Notes: generated by a model not told the origin, from the sequence alone. A DNA stretch of 64,000 bases from Conexibacter woesei DSM 14684 (GCF_000025265.1 NC_013739.1:3768001-3832000); one strand, 5' to 3'. Numbered from the stretch's first letter, positions 8,669 through 18,220 are shown. Translations and numbers: made by a program.

Positions 8669-9694
8669 TTACAGGTAGTTCAGGACGGCCTGGGAGGCCT
8701 CCGCGGTGGTCGCGGCTCCTCCGAGGTCGGCCGTACGCAGGCCGTCGGCCAGCGCGCGATCGACCGCGGATTCTACCGCTGCGGCCTCGGTCTCCATCGC
8801 GAAGCCGTGCCGCAGCAGCAGCGCGGCCGACAGGAACATCGCCAGCGGGTTGGCGATCCCCTTGCCAGCGATGTCCGGAGCGGAGCCGTGCACCGGCTCG
8901 AACAGGCCGGGGCCGTCGCCGCCCAGCGAGGCGCTCGGCAGCAGGCCGATCGAGCCCGTCAGCATCGCCGCCTCGTCGCTGAGGATGTCGCCGAACATGT
9001 TCTCGGTGACGATGATCTCGAAGTGGCGCGGGTTGGAGACGAGCTGCATCGCCGCGTTGTCGACGAGCACGTGCTCCAGCTCGATGTTGGGGAACTCCTC
9101 GGCGTGGACGCGCTTGACGACCTCGCGCCAGAGCCGGGAGGACTCCAGCACGTTCGCCTTGTCGACGGAGGTGACGCGGCTTCTGGCGGCCTCGAACGCC
9201 GTCCGCACGATCCGCTCGATCTCCGCGACCGAGTAGATCATCGTGTCCCACGCGGTGTCGCCTCTGCGGCCGCGGTCGCCGAAGTAGAGGCCGCCGGTCA
9301 GCTCGCGCACGACGAGCAGGTTCGTGCCGTCGATGATCTCGCGCTTGAGCGGGCTGGCATCGTAGAGCGCCGGGACCGGGCGCACCGGCCGCAGGTTGGC
9401 GTACAGGCCGAGCGCCTTGCGCAGCCCGAGCAGGCCCTGCTCCGGGCGCGGCTTGGTCGGGTCGGTCGTGTCCCACTTCGGGCCGCCGACCGCGGCCAGC
9501 AGCACGGCGTCGGCGCGCTGGCACGCCGCCGTCACCTCGTCGGTCAGCGCCGTGCCGTGGGCGTCGATCGAGATCCCGCCGAAGAGGTGCTCCTCGAACG
9601 TGAAGTCGCCGAGCTTGTTCAGCAGCTCGACCGTGGGGGCTGTGATCTCCGGCCCGATGCCGTCACCGGGGAGGAGTGCGATGGTCTTCGTCAT
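8669..9694 (-). CDS. leuB: 3-isopropylmalate dehydrogenase
   Basis: NAD-dependent oxidative decarboxylation of 3-isopropylmalate in leucine synthesis, and of 3-methylmalate on the citramalate route. It has 341 aa. Visible: [11 protein letters not shown] at the N-terminus, [16 protein letters not shown] (substrate Arg residues), the signature [15 protein letters not shown] with metal-binding Asp, and [18 protein letters not shown] for NAD binding. The leader between the leuD stop and the leuB ATG is 19 nt. It is co-oriented with leuC, leuD and ilvE. Confidence 0.96.
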   Translation of the reverse strand: MTKTIALLPGDGIGPEITAPTVELLNKLGDFTFEEHLFGGISIDAHGTALTDEVTAACQRADAVLLAAVGGPKWDTTDPTKPRPEQGLLGLRKALGLYANLRPVRPVPALYDASPLKREIIDGTNLLVVRELTGGLYFGDRGRRGDTAWDTMIYSVAEIERIVRTAFEAARSRVTSVDKANVLESSRLWREVVKRVHAEEFPNIELEHVLVDNAAMQLVSNPRHFEIIVTENMFGDILSDEAAMLTGSIGLLPSASLGGDGPGLFEPVHGSAPDIAGKGIANPLAMFLSAALLLRHGFAMETEAAAVESAVDRALADGLRTADLGGAATTAEASQAVLNYL

Positions 9695-9713
9695 ATCTGT
9701 GGTCGCCCGCTGC

Positions 9714-10274
9714 CTACAGCGCCGTCGTGACGGGGCCGCTGCGCTCGCGGTCCTGCTCGTAGGCGGCGAGCGCGTCGCCCTGCTGGAGCGTCAGCGCGAT
9801 GTCGTCGAGGCCGTTGAGCAGGCGGTGCTTGATGTCCGGGTCGATCTCGAATCCGGCGACGCCGGAGTCCCAGCGGACCTCCTGGCTGGCGAGGTCGACC
9901 TGGACCGTGTCAGAGGTGGCGATCGACTCGACCGTGCCGCGGTCGAGCTGGATCGGCAGCAGGCCGATCTTCGTGCAGTTCGATCTGAAGATGTCGGCGA
10001 AGCTCTCGGCGATGACGGCCTTGAAGCCGTAGTCCTCCAGCCCCCACGGCGCGTGCTCGCGCGAGGAGCCCGAGCCGAAGTTGCGGCCGGTGACGAGCAC
10101 CTGCGTTCTCGGCAGGTCCCAGCCGTCCTCCTTCGCCCAGTCGAAGAAGAGGAACTCGCCGAAGCCGGTCCGCTCGACCCGCTTGAGGAACTGCTTGGGC
10201 ATGATCTGGTCCGTGTCGACGTCGTCGCGCATCAGCACCGACGGTCTCGACGTGATCGTCTCGAACGGTTCCAT
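9714..10274 (-). CDS. leuD: 3-isopropylmalate dehydratase small subunit
   Basis: Small (swivel-domain) subunit of isopropylmalate isomerase, pairing with LeuC. The ATG at 10274 gives 186 aa. The open frame extends much further upstream, but that part lies inside leuC in another frame. Motifs: [16 protein letters not shown] at the N-terminus, then [17 protein letters not shown], the conserved substrate-binding loop, and [17 protein letters not shown]. It starts 5 nt after the leuC stop, as expected for a co-translated complex. Confidence 0.96.
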   Translation of the reverse strand: MEPFETITSRPSVLMRDDVDTDQIMPKQFLKRVERTGFGEFLFFDWAKEDGWDLPRTQVLVTGRNFGSGSSREHAPWGLEDYGFKAVIAESFADIFRSNCTKIGLLPIQLDRGTVESIATSDTVQVDLASQEVRWDSGVAGFEIDPDIKHRLLNGLDDIALTLQQGDALAAYEQDRERSGPVTTAL

Positions 10275-10279
10275 GCTGA

Positions 10280-11650
10280 TCAGCTCCACGTGCGGATGTC
10301 GACGAAACGGCCCTCGATGGCGGCGGCGGCGGCCATCTGGGGAGAGACGAGGTGCGTGCGCCCGCCGCGGCCCTGCCGGCCCTCGAAGTTGCGGTTCGAG
10401 GTCGAGGCGCAGCGCTCGCCTGGGCTGAGCGTGTCCGGGTTCATGCCGAGGCACATCGAGCAGCCCGCAACGCGCCAGTCGAAGCCCGCTTCGCGGAAGA
10501 CCTCGTCGAGGCCCTCCTGCTCGGCCTGCAGCTTGACCTCCTGGGAGCCCGGGACGACCATCGCGTTGACGCTGGCGGCGACCTTCCGGCCCTTGACGAC
10601 CTCGGCCGCGGCGCGCAGGTCGCCGATCCGCGAGTTCGTGCAGGAGCCGATGAAGACGCGGTCGAGCGTGATCTCCTCGATCGGCGTGCCGGCCTCCAGG
10701 CCCATGTAGTGCAGCGCGCGCTCGTGGCCCTCGTGCTTGGGCTGCGGGACGGCGCTCGCGACGTCGGTGACCATGTCCGGCGCGGTGCCCCACGTGACCT
10801 GCGGGGCGAGCGCGCTCGCGTCGACGACGACGACCTTGTCGAAGTGGGCGCCCTCGTCGGTTCTGAGCGTCCGCCACTGCTTGACGGCCTCGTCGAACTC
10901 GGCGCCCTGCGGTGCGGCCGGACGGCCGCGGACGAACTCGAACGTCTTGTCGTCCGGCGCGATCATGCCCGCGCGGCCGCCGCCCTCGATCGTCATGTTG
11001 CAGATCGTCATGCGGCCCTCCATCGAGAGCCCCTCGATCACCGGGCCGGCGAACTCGACGACGTAGCCGGTCGCGCCGTCAGTGCCCATCTGGCCGATCG
11101 TGCCGAGGATCAAGTCCTTCGCGGTGACGCCGAAGCCGAGCTCGCCCTCGTACTTGATCAGCATCGACTTCGGCTTCTTCTGCACGAGGCACTGCGTCGC
11201 CAGCACGTGCTCGACCTCGCTCGTGCCGATGCCGAACGCGAGCGAGCCGAACGCGCCGTGCGTGGCGGTGTGGGAGTCGCCGCAGACGATCGTCATGCCC
11301 GGCTGCGTGACGCCGAGGTTCGGCCCTATCACGTGCACGATGCCCTGGCGCTCGGAGCCGAGCGAGTAGACCGGGACGCCGAACTCCTCGCAGTTGCTCT
11401 CCAGCGTCTGCACCTGCACGCGCGACAGCTCGTCCTTGATCAGCCTCGCGACCGGGGTGCCGTCCGTCGGCGTGTTGTGGTCGGCGGTCGCGAGCGTGCG
11501 GTCAGGCCGGCGGACGGCGCGGCCGGCGAGGCGGAGCCCGTCGAACGCCTGCGGGCTCGTGACCTCGTGGACGAGGTGCAGGTCCACGTAGATCAGTCCG
11601 GGCGCCACCTCATGGGCGGCCCAGATCTTGTCGAACAGGGTCGTGGGCAT
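10280..11650 (-). CDS. leuC: 3-isopropylmalate dehydratase large subunit
   Basis: Aconitase-family 4Fe-4S enzyme that isomerises 2- to 3-isopropylmalate; it also serves citramalate. It has 456 aa. Cluster ligands: IGSCTNSR (about 337-344) and [10 protein letters not shown] (about 397-406, two Cys). [20 protein letters not shown] and ADHNTPT are typical. The ATG at 11650 follows AAGGAG at 8-nt spacing. The gene lies 35 nt downstream of an XRE/cupin regulator that may start the same transcript. Confidence 0.96.
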   Translation of the reverse strand: MPTTLFDKIWAAHEVAPGLIYVDLHLVHEVTSPQAFDGLRLAGRAVRRPDRTLATADHNTPTDGTPVARLIKDELSRVQVQTLESNCEEFGVPVYSLGSERQGIVHVIGPNLGVTQPGMTIVCGDSHTATHGAFGSLAFGIGTSEVEHVLATQCLVQKKPKSMLIKYEGELGFGVTAKDLILGTIGQMGTDGATGYVVEFAGPVIEGLSMEGRMTICNMTIEGGGRAGMIAPDDKTFEFVRGRPAAPQGAEFDEAVKQWRTLRTDEGAHFDKVVVVDASALAPQVTWGTAPDMVTDVASAVPQPKHEGHERALHYMGLEAGTPIEEITLDRVFIGSCTNSRIGDLRAAAEVVKGRKVAASVNAMVVPGSQEVKLQAEQEGLDEVFREAGFDWRVAGCSMCLGMNPDTLSPGERCASTSNRNFEGRQGRGGRTHLVSPQMAAAAAIEGRFVDIRTWS

Positions 11651-11685
11651 CGCGGTTGCTCCTTGGCTGGGCGGACTGCTGCTTC

Positions 11686-12276
11686 TCAGCTGCGTCGGAG
11701 TCCGGCGGAGACGACCGCCAGCAGCGACGCCTCCTCGGGACCGGGGTTCTCGAAGTGGTGCGGCAAGTCGGCGTCGAACGTGACCGTGTCCCCCGCGTCG
11801 AGCGCGTAGGCGGTCCCGTCGCAGTGCAGCACGACGCGGCCCGACTCGATCAGGGCGGTCTCGCGGCTGCCGGGCTCGTGCACGGGCGGGTCGCCGGGGC
11901 CGCCGGTGGCGGTGCCGGGCGTGAGCACGTGGCGCGAGAGCTCGGAGCGCTGGCCGGGCAGCGGCGGCGTCAGCACCTCGTACCTGTGCCCGCCGACGCT
12001 CGACGGCCCTCTGCGGCGCTCCTGCACGCGGACGATCGTGACCGCGCCCTCCTCGTCGAGGCGCAGCAGCTGGGAGAGCCGCAGGTCGAGGCCGTGCGCG
12101 ATCCGCGTGGCGACCTGCAGCGTCGGGCTCGTCTCGCCGCGCTCGACCTGCGAGAGCATCGGCGCGGAGACGCCAGAGCGCTCGGCGAGGTCGCGCAGCG
12201 ACAGGTCCATCGCCTCGCGCAGGGCGCGGACGCGGGAGCCGATCGCGGCGACGGAGCTGGCGTCGACGGTTGCCAT
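11686..12276 (-). CDS. XRE-family transcriptional regulator with C-terminal cupin domain
   Basis: 196 aa. Residues about 10-65 form an HTH_XRE domain ([19 protein letters not shown], then [14 protein letters not shown]). Residues about 110-190 form a cupin_2 ligand-binding barrel ([36 protein letters not shown]). In this family the cupin usually senses a small metabolite. A perfect 10-bp dyad lies directly upstream of the start codon, suggesting autoregulation. leuC begins 35 nt downstream on the same strand, so it may control the leuCDB-ilvE run, but no effector can be named from sequence. Confidence 0.88.
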   Translation of the reverse strand: MATVDASSVAAIGSRVRALREAMDLSLRDLAERSGVSAPMLSQVERGETSPTLQVATRIAHGLDLRLSQLLRLDEEGAVTIVRVQERRRGPSSVGGHRYEVLTPPLPGQRSELSRHVLTPGTATGGPGDPPVHEPGSRETALIESGRVVLHCDGTAYALDAGDTVTFDADLPHHFENPGPEEASLLAVVSAGLRRS

Positions 12277-12280
12277 GGTC

Positions 12281-12304
12281 GTCTGTACGTTATCACGTAC
12301 AGAC
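12281..12304 (-). promoter_or_regulatory. Perfect 10-bp inverted repeat operator before the XRE/cupin gene
   Basis: GTCTGTACGT, four bases, then ACGTACAGAC forms a perfect dyad ending 5 nt before the ATG at 12276. On the minus strand the centre reads GATAAC, a plausible -10, so a bound protein would block the promoter. The obvious candidate ligand is the adjacent XRE regulator itself. Confidence 0.7.
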
Positions 12305-12369
12305 GTACTCGCTGCGGGCGGAGGATGGGGCGCCGCCCGTGCCGGCGGCGCCCCGGGCGCTCCTCCCCG

Positions 12370-12729
12370 CTACTTCACGATGATCGTCTGCCGCATCACG
12401 TTCGCGTGATACGTGCAGAGCAGTCTGTACGTGCCCTTCGCCGTCAGCGTTCTCGCGTACGTGATGCCCGCGGTGGCGACCGGCGACGTGAATCTCTTCA
12501 CGCCCTTCGGCCCCTTCGTGAGCTGCACGTCATGCGGCGCGCTGTTGGCCGAGGACCACTTCCAGACGATCTTCGTCCCCGGTCTGACCGTGAGTCTGGC
12601 CGGGGTGAAGCTGTAGTCGATCACGCCGACCGTCTTGCTCTTCGGCTTGGCACCGTGCGCCGGCACGACGAAGACGGCGGCCGCGACCAGCATCGGGACA
12701 AGCAGCAGGGCGGAGAGTCGGCGGGTCAT
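12370..12729 (-). CDS. Secreted cupredoxin (blue-copper protein)
   Basis: 119 aa with an N-terminal signal peptide (RRLSALLLVPMLVAAAVFVVPAHGA) and a single plastocyanin/azurin-like domain. Copper ligands expected for a type 1 site are visible: the His of APHDV, then Cys, His and Met in YRLLCTYHANVM near the C-terminus. SFTPARLTVRPGTKIVWKW is the typical first strand. It is probably an extracytoplasmic electron carrier or copper-binding protein. It begins 12 nt after the beta-helix gene and is the third gene of the copper module. Confidence 0.85.
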   Translation of the reverse strand: MTRRLSALLLVPMLVAAAVFVVPAHGAKPKSKTVGVIDYSFTPARLTVRPGTKIVWKWSSANSAPHDVQLTKGPKGVKRFTSPVATAGITYARTLTAKGTYRLLCTYHANVMRQTIIVK

Positions 12730-12741
12730 CAGGAGGGCTCC

Positions 12742-14103
12742 TTACTTCTTCTTGCCGGTGTAGTGGACCAGCGGCGTGATGCCCTGGTACGGGGGATGAT
12801 CGCGCACGACCCAGCCCGCCTCGTGCGTCGGGTCGGAGATCCATCTGATCGCCGTCGCGAACGCCTCGCCGTTGGCCGCGTTGGGGCCGGAGTACGGACA
12901 CGGCTTGAGTGTCGAGCCGTTGGCCGGGACCGTCTTCTGCACGCCCGTGTTGTCGGAGAAGCAGTTGTTGCGGTTCTCGCCTCTGATCGAGCCGGCGTAG
13001 AAGAGGTCGATGTTGTTGAGGTCGGTGCCGTCGCGCCCGAACGCGTTGCCGCGGACGGTCACGTCACGGATCGACGCCTGGTCGGCGTTTCTCAGCTCGA
13101 TCGCGTCGACTGCGCCGATCCCGACCAGGAAGTGGCCGAAGACGCGGTTGTTCTCGACCGTCGTTCTCTGGCTGCCGTAGAGCAGGATGCCCGAGCCGAC
13201 CGGGTAGCTGAGGCCCTTCGCGCCCTGGCGGACCTCGAACGGCGCGCCTCTGAAGTAGTTGAAGTTGTTCCAGAAGACGTCGTTGTCGGAGATCACGTTC
13301 TGCTCCGGCGGCGGCCACTTCTCGGAGTCGAGCGCGTTCGGCACGATCCCGAGGCCGTTGTTGTACCAGCGCCCTCTCGTGATCGTGGTGTAGCGCATGT
13401 TCGTGCCGGAGAAGCCGAGCTGGTTGCCCCACGCCGTCACGTTGCGGACGATCGAGCGGACCGGCTTGGACTGCTTCGGCGTCTGGCCGATGTAGAAGCC
13501 GGAGTCGTTGTTGTAGAACGCCTCGGAGTCGGCGATCGTGCCGCCCTTGGAGTTGAACGCGTAGACGCCGTAGGTGCCGCCCCAGCCGGCGACGAGGTTC
13601 TGCAGCGTGTAGCCGGTGACGTTGATCGCGAAGAAGCCGTTGCCGAGGTAGTTGCGAGCGTAGAAGCCCTTCACGGTGACGCCATCCGCGGCGTTGATCA
13701 TGACGGCGTTCTGGCGCTTGGCTCTGCTCAGTCTGCCGAGGTCGAGGATCGTCTTGCGCGGGTTCGACGGCGAGCCGATCAGCTTGATGCCGGCGTGTCT
13801 GCCGCCGCTGATCTCGACCGACTCGCGGTAGGTGCCGGCGGGCACGCGGACCGTGTCGCCCGGCAGCGTCTTGTCGACCGCCTGCTGGATCGTGAGCGAG
13901 CAGTTCGGCGCCCGTCTGCCTCTTCTGGCCTGCTTGACGGCCTTCGCCTGCTGCTTGGTGCAGACCTTGAACGTCTTGCCACCGCCGGGGCGGGGCTTGA
14001 CCTTGCCCGGGTCGGTCGGGCCCGGGTAGTCGGCCGCGGTGGCCGCCGCCGGCACGGTGAGCGCGATCGCCAGGGCGGCGACCGCGGCGCGGGTGAGCCG
14101 CAT
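12742..14103 (-). CDS. Secreted right-handed parallel beta-helix protein
   Basis: 453 aa from the ATG at 14103, preceded by GAGGAG and followed by a clean signal peptide (AAVAALAIALTVPAAATAA). An upstream ATG at 14136 overlaps the oxidase stop codon (ATGA) and could add 11 residues before the signal. The body contains periodic Asn/Gly-rich turns (AFYNNDSGFYIG, GRWYNNGLG, NRVFGHFLVGIG) typical of pectate-lyase-like beta-helices (NosD/right-handed parallel beta-helix repeats). SLTIQQAVDKTLPGDTVRVP is the usual first coil. NosD-type helices accompany copper maturation in nitrous oxide reductase loci, but no nos gene is present, so the function is open. Confidence 0.8.
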   Translation of the reverse strand: MRLTRAAVAALAIALTVPAAATAADYPGPTDPGKVKPRPGGGKTFKVCTKQQAKAVKQARRGRRAPNCSLTIQQAVDKTLPGDTVRVPAGTYRESVEISGGRHAGIKLIGSPSNPRKTILDLGRLSRAKRQNAVMINAADGVTVKGFYARNYLGNGFFAINVTGYTLQNLVAGWGGTYGVYAFNSKGGTIADSEAFYNNDSGFYIGQTPKQSKPVRSIVRNVTAWGNQLGFSGTNMRYTTITRGRWYNNGLGIVPNALDSEKWPPPEQNVISDNDVFWNNFNYFRGAPFEVRQGAKGLSYPVGSGILLYGSQRTTVENNRVFGHFLVGIGAVDAIELRNADQASIRDVTVRGNAFGRDGTDLNNIDLFYAGSIRGENRNNCFSDNTGVQKTVPANGSTLKPCPYSGPNAANGEAFATAIRWISDPTHEAGWVVRDHPPYQGITPLVHYTGKKK

Positions 14104-14132
14104 GCAGTGCTCCTCTCGTGTTCGGACGCCGG

Positions 14133-15356
14133 TCATGCCGGGTCCACGATGTACCAGCCGGCCATGCCGGCGTCCTGGTGCGACATGACGTGGCAGTGGT
14201 ACATCCAGCGGCCGGGGTTGTCCTCGGTGAAGCGCGCGGTGATCGTCTCGAACGGGCCGACCGTCGGTGTGTCGGTGTACGCGCCGCCCTTGCTGTCTCT
14301 CCAGCGGTGGCCGTGGATGTGGAACGTGTGGAAGTCGTTGTTGCCGCCGATCACGTGGAACGCGACGTCCTGGCCGACCTTCGCGCGGAACGTCGGCGTG
14401 TTGCCGGCGTAGGCGTAGCCGTTCATGCAGTGCAGGACGCGGTTGAGGCCCGTCACCTCCGGCCCGAGCGAGTGGAACCAGACGATCTCCTCGACGTCCG
14501 GCGCCTTCGCCCCCTTCTCGCGCACGACGATCGCGCCGAAGAGGCCGCGGAACGTGTTGAGCGTGTGGTTGGGACCATGGTCGTGGTAGGGCCAGACGCC
14601 GACGGAGTCGGGCGGGCACTCCCACGTGTAGGTGAACTCCTCGTCGGGCGCGATGAAGCCGCCGACGCGCGTGAACGGACCGAAGTACGAGCCGTCGTAG
14701 TCGGGGTTGTATTTGACTCCATGCGGGTGCATCGTGATCGCCTGGCGGAAGTGCTCGTCGGCATTGCGCAGGTGGACGACGATCGTGTCGCCGACCTCCG
14801 CGTGGAGCGTCGGCCCGGGCATCGCCGCGGGGCCGATCGGGCGCGCGTAGCCGGGGCTGTAGAGCTGGTAGACGAACGCACGGAAGAGGCGCTTGGACTT
14901 CTTCTTCGGGACCGGTGCGTCCATCCACTCGTCGCGGCCGCTCGGCGCCCAGTCCCACATCAGCGAGCGCGCCTGGACCCAGTACTCGCGCACGCGCCCA
15001 CCGGGCTGCGGCTGCGGCGTCGGGAATCTGTCCTTGTCGCGTGGGTCCAGCGCGATCCGTCTCGGCCGTCTGACCTTCGCCGCCGCCTTGTCGGCCGCGG
15101 CGACGGCGCGGACCGTCTCCTTCGGGTCGCTGGCGGTGCTGCCGGACGCGGCCAGCGTGCAGAACAGCGCGCCGGTGCCGCCGAGCGCGAGAAAGCCGCG
15201 CCGATCGACGCCGCCGAAACGGCTCGCGGACGGCGCGTCGAGCGACGGGACGTCGAACGCGTCATGCGGCGGCGCGCCCCCGGCGGGGGCGTCGTCTCGC
15301 GCGATAGGGACCTCGCGGGACGGCTCCGTCCCGCGCTCTCGCGGCTCTTCTTCCAC
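14133..15356 (-). CDS. Tat-exported multicopper oxidase
   Basis: 407 aa with an unusually long N-terminal extension, then a twin-arginine signal (DRRGFLALGG, about 51-60). All copper motifs of a multicopper oxidase are present in order: HPHGV, YHDHGPNHT, HTFHIHGH and HCHVMSHQDAGM, the last with type 1 Cys, His and Met. Length and spacing suggest a compact enzyme with two cupredoxin domains rather than a three-domain laccase. The GTG start at 15356 follows GGAGG. It heads an operon with the beta-helix and cupredoxin genes and is divergent from a TetR gene across an inverted repeat. Confidence 0.88.
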   Translation of the reverse strand: MEEEPRERGTEPSREVPIARDDAPAGGAPPHDAFDVPSLDAPSASRFGGVDRRGFLALGGTGALFCTLAASGSTASDPKETVRAVAAADKAAAKVRRPRRIALDPRDKDRFPTPQPQPGGRVREYWVQARSLMWDWAPSGRDEWMDAPVPKKKSKRLFRAFVYQLYSPGYARPIGPAAMPGPTLHAEVGDTIVVHLRNADEHFRQAITMHPHGVKYNPDYDGSYFGPFTRVGGFIAPDEEFTYTWECPPDSVGVWPYHDHGPNHTLNTFRGLFGAIVVREKGAKAPDVEEIVWFHSLGPEVTGLNRVLHCMNGYAYAGNTPTFRAKVGQDVAFHVIGGNNDFHTFHIHGHRWRDSKGGAYTDTPTVGPFETITARFTEDNPGRWMYHCHVMSHQDAGMAGWYIVDPA

Positions 15357-15455
15357 CTCTGTCCTCCAACTCCGTGCGACCGGGGGCGGCGCGCACGACG
15401 TGCCAATTCTTCCTCCATCGCGCGCGACGTGCGAGATCGCATGCGACTGAGAGGC

Positions 15456-15513
15456 ACTCTACGGCAGTAACTGGACAAAAGTCCAGTCTTCATCCCCGGC
15501 CGCGCTCTAGGAT
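15456..15513. promoter_or_regulatory. Divergent promoter with TetR-type operator
   Basis: ACTGGAC-AAAA-GTCCAGT (15470-15487) is a perfect 7-bp dyad. On the plus strand TAGGAT (15508-15513) ends 8 nt before the TetR ATG. On the minus strand TAGAGT (15456-15461) can serve the oxidase operon. The dyad lies in the -35 region of both, well placed for the adjacent TetR protein to repress both directions. Confidence 0.65.
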
Positions 15514-15521
15514 TGTCGGCG

Positions 15522-16187
15522 ATGGCTTCCTCATCGAAGGTGCGCCGGGCGCGCGGCGAGCGGCGGCGGCGTGAGCTGCTCGAGGCCGCGCTGGTGGTGA
15601 TCGACGAGCGCGGCGTGCAGGCGACGACCCACCGCGCCGTCGCCGAGGCGGCGGGCGTGCCGCTCGCCACGACGACGTACTACTTCGAGTCGATCGACCA
15701 TCTGCTGGAGGACGCGCTGCTGCTGTTCGTGACCGAGGAGGCGGCGCGGCTGCAGGCGCTCGCCGAGCAGCTGCGCGGAACGACCGCCCCGGCGTACGAG
15801 ATCGCCGAGGGCTTCGCGCGCGAGCTCGCCGAGGGCTCGCCGTGGGCGGTCCCACTCAAGCGCGTGCAGTGGGAGCTGTACCTGGAGGCGTCGCGCCGCC
15901 CGCGCCTGCGCGATGCCGCGCAGGAGTGCGTCGAGATGTACGTCGCTGTGACCGAGGCGGCGCTGACCGCCGCCGGCGCGCCACGCGCCGCCGAGGGCGC
16001 GCGGCTGTTCGTCGCGCTGGCCGACGGCCTCGGCCTGCACGGCAGCTTCGCGGCCGACGCCGACCCCGGCTCCCACGACGAGCTGGCGGCGGCGCTGCTG
16101 GAGCTGTTCATCCCGTTCGCGATGGACGCCGACGAACGTGCCGCGTGGGAGCGGCGGCTCGGCGTGCCCGTCGCCGAGCAACCGTGA
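15522..16187 (+). CDS. TetR-family transcriptional regulator
   Basis: 221 aa. The N-terminal HTH is clear: RRELLEAALVVIDERG, then TTHRAVAEAAGVPLATTTYYF, residues about 12-55; the rest is an alpha-helical ligand domain of TetR_C type (LQALAEQLRG to the C-terminus). ATG at 15522 is preferred over TTG at 15513, because the latter would lie inside the -10 box; the mRNA is probably leaderless. It is translationally coupled to the patatin gene (GTGA overlap) and divergent from the copper operon, with a perfect dyad between them. The effector is unknown. Confidence 0.9.
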   Translation: MASSSKVRRARGERRRRELLEAALVVIDERGVQATTHRAVAEAAGVPLATTTYYFESIDHLLEDALLLFVTEEAARLQALAEQLRGTTAPAYEIAEGFARELAEGSPWAVPLKRVQWELYLEASRRPRLRDAAQECVEMYVAVTEAALTAAGAPRAAEGARLFVALADGLGLHGSFAADADPGSHDELAAALLELFIPFAMDADERAAWERRLGVPVAEQP

Positions 16188-17179
16188 TCGACCGCCCCGA
16201 CGTGCTCGTGCTGGGCGCCGGGGGCGCGCTCGGCGAGCGCTGGATGCACGGCGTGCTGGCCGGTGTGGAGCATGCGACCGGGATCGCGCTCAGCGCGACG
16301 GAGCAGCTCGTCGGCACCTCCGCCGGCGCGATCGTCGCCGCGCACCTGCTCGCCGGCCGGGCGCCGGTCGGGCCGGCGGACGCCGCGTCGCTCGTGAGCG
16401 AGCTGGCGGCGGAGGGCGGCGCGGATGCGGGCGCGACTGATGCGGGCGCGGCGAGCGGCGTGCCGGGACGGGCGCGGCGGCTGATCGGGGCGCTGCCGCG
16501 CGGCGCGGGCAGGCTGGCGCGTGGGGCCGCAGCGCCGCTCGCGCCCTACGCACTCGCGGCGACGCGGCCGCCGGGCGCGCTGCTGCGTGCGAACGTGCTC
16601 GGGCGGATCGATGCGCCGCGTGCGACGCTCGACGAGCTGGGCCGCAGGCTCGCGCGCGACGAGCTGCGCTTCGACGGGCGCCTGCGCGTCGTCTGCGTCG
16701 AGCGCGAGAGCGGGCGGCGCGTCGTCTTCGGCGCCCCCGGCGCGCCGCCCGCGACCGTCGCGGAGGCGGTGCAGGCGTCGTGCAGCGTGCCGTGGCTCTA
16801 CCGCCCGGTGACGATCGGCGAGCACGAGTACGTCGACGGCGGGTTGTGGAGCCCGACGAGCATCGACGTCGCGCCGGCCGCTCGCGAGACGCGCGTCCTC
16901 TGCCTCAACCCGACGGGCAGCTCCGGCGGCGACGTGGCACGGGCACCGCGGACGGAGTCCGTGGTCGGTGTGATCCGCACCACGTCCCGCTCCGCCGCCG
17001 CGCTCGAGGCGACGACGCTGCGCTCGCGCGGCGCCGAGGTCACTGTCGTCGCACCCGACCGCGCCGCCGCCGCGGCGCTCGCCGGCGGCTGGGTCGGCCA
17101 GACCGGCGCCGACCCCGCCGAGCAGGCGGTCGCCGCCGGCTTCCGGCAGGGCGTCGCGCTCGGGCGCGCCGACGGCTGA
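16184..17179 (+). CDS. Patatin-like phospholipase
   Basis: 331 aa from the GTG at 16184, overlapping the TetR stop. Patatin Ser-Asp dyad enzyme: the oxyanion loop GAGGALGERW at residues 9-18, nucleophile elbow GTSAG (about 43-47), and DGG (VDGGLWSP, Asp about 218). It probably hydrolyses acyl lipids in the cytoplasm or at the membrane. No signal peptide is seen. There is an Ala/Gly-rich segment at about 80-95. Regulated with, and probably by, the TetR protein in the same transcript. Confidence 0.85.
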   Translation: MIDRPDVLVLGAGGALGERWMHGVLAGVEHATGIALSATEQLVGTSAGAIVAAHLLAGRAPVGPADAASLVSELAAEGGADAGATDAGAASGVPGRARRLIGALPRGAGRLARGAAAPLAPYALAATRPPGALLRANVLGRIDAPRATLDELGRRLARDELRFDGRLRVVCVERESGRRVVFGAPGAPPATVAEAVQASCSVPWLYRPVTIGEHEYVDGGLWSPTSIDVAPAARETRVLCLNPTGSSGGDVARAPRTESVVGVIRTTSRSAAALEATTLRSRGAEVTVVAPDRAAAAALAGGWVGQTGADPAEQAVAAGFRQGVALGRADG

Positions 17180-17269
17180 GCGGTCTCGCCCGGCGGGCGG
17201 CGGGTGGCCGGCGGCCAGCGGCGAGCGGCGGCGACACGATGCGCCGGCGCCGCTCGGACCGTCACCGGC

Positions 17270-18094
17270 TCAGCGCAGAGCGTGCACGAGGCGGACGCTT
17301 CTGCCCGTCTCGTCAGTCAGCCGCAAGGTGACAGAGCCGGTGCCACGACGTGATCTGACGGGCACACGGAACACGATGCGGTGCGTTCCGGCCGCAAGCG
17401 CAGACCGCTGCCACCTGCGATCAGCGCCGGGCTGCCGGACCAGTGCTCTCAGCGTTCCACGCACATTCGTCTGCACCCGCACGACGAGCTGACCGCCGCG
17501 CCGCTTCGCGCCGAGCACCGTCAGCTTCGGGGCGACGACGGGCTTGGTGGACGGCGTCGCCACCGGCAGGTGGGGTCTCTCGGCGGGCGGCGGCGCCGAG
17601 GGCTGCGTCCGCAGCTGGACGAGGTTCCACAGCTCGCCCGCTATCCCGCCCTGGCCGGGCTGCACCACATACTGCGCGTTGTACGTGAGCTGCGTGGCGT
17701 CCGGGACCCAAGCCGGTACGGAGAGCGACCAGCTGCTCGCGTCGATCTGGGCGACGACGACGGCAGCGGCCGACGCGGCGCCCAGGAGCTTGGCGGTCAC
17801 TCTCGTCGGCGGCTGACCGAAGCGGAGGACGCCGGAGAACGGGAAGGAGGGCGCCGCGACGTCGGCGCCGCGCGCGTCGGGCGGCGGATCGGCGCACAGC
17901 AGCACCCATTCCGTGTTGTTGGTGTTGCAGCCCCAGCCGCCGCTCACGTCATGCGTTCTGCCAGCAGCTTCAAGCGAGACGGTCGGCGAGGGCGGCGGCG
18001 GATGCGGCGAGAGAGCGGGGGCTGCCGCCGGCAGCGCGAGCAGCGCGGCGACAGCGCCGAGCAAGCTACGGCGGTGGACGTACTTCATGTTCAT
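17270..18094 (-). CDS. Secreted protein of unknown function
   Basis: 274 aa from the ATG at 18094, which follows GGGGAG at 5-nt spacing; the frame is open further upstream but lacks a signal peptide there. The N-terminus is basic and then hydrophobic (RRSLLGAVAALLALPAAAPA), a Sec or Tat-like export signal. A proline-rich stretch follows. Cys pair in WGCNTNNTEWVLLC may form a disulfide. The C-terminal 90 residues (KLTVLGAKRRGGQLVVRV to VTLRLTDETG) look like a beta-sandwich repeat seen in many exported proteins of this group. No family assigned. Confidence 0.65.
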   Translation of the reverse strand: MNMKYVHRRSLLGAVAALLALPAAAPALSPHPPPPSPTVSLEAAGRTHDVSGGWGCNTNNTEWVLLCADPPPDARGADVAAPSFPFSGVLRFGQPPTRVTAKLLGAASAAAVVVAQIDASSWSLSVPAWVPDATQLTYNAQYVVQPGQGGIAGELWNLVQLRTQPSAPPPAERPHLPVATPSTKPVVAPKLTVLGAKRRGGQLVVRVQTNVRGTLRALVRQPGADRRWQRSALAAGTHRIVFRVPVRSRRGTGSVTLRLTDETGRSVRLVHALR

Positions 18095-18220
18095 CGGCAC
18101 TCCCCTTGCCCGACCTCGGTCATCTTCGCGCACGACCGTAGCACCTGGCGCATCGGCACTCTCCAGCCCGGGCCGCTGATCTCTGTCGCGTTCTTCCAAG
18201 ACCGGCGCCGCCGCCCACCC

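Noticed and set aside
12742-14958. 738-codon minus frame joining the beta-helix protein to upstream sequence
   Set aside because: The upstream part is the oxidase gene in another frame; the signal peptide and ribosome site put the start at 14103.
14960-15670. Minus-strand frame across the TetR-oxidase gap
   Set aside because: Overlaps the real N-terminus of the oxidase and the operator; no family resemblance.
17180-17269. Terminator between patatin and the secreted protein
   Set aside because: GC-rich with many weak self-complementary pieces, but no single convincing stem.
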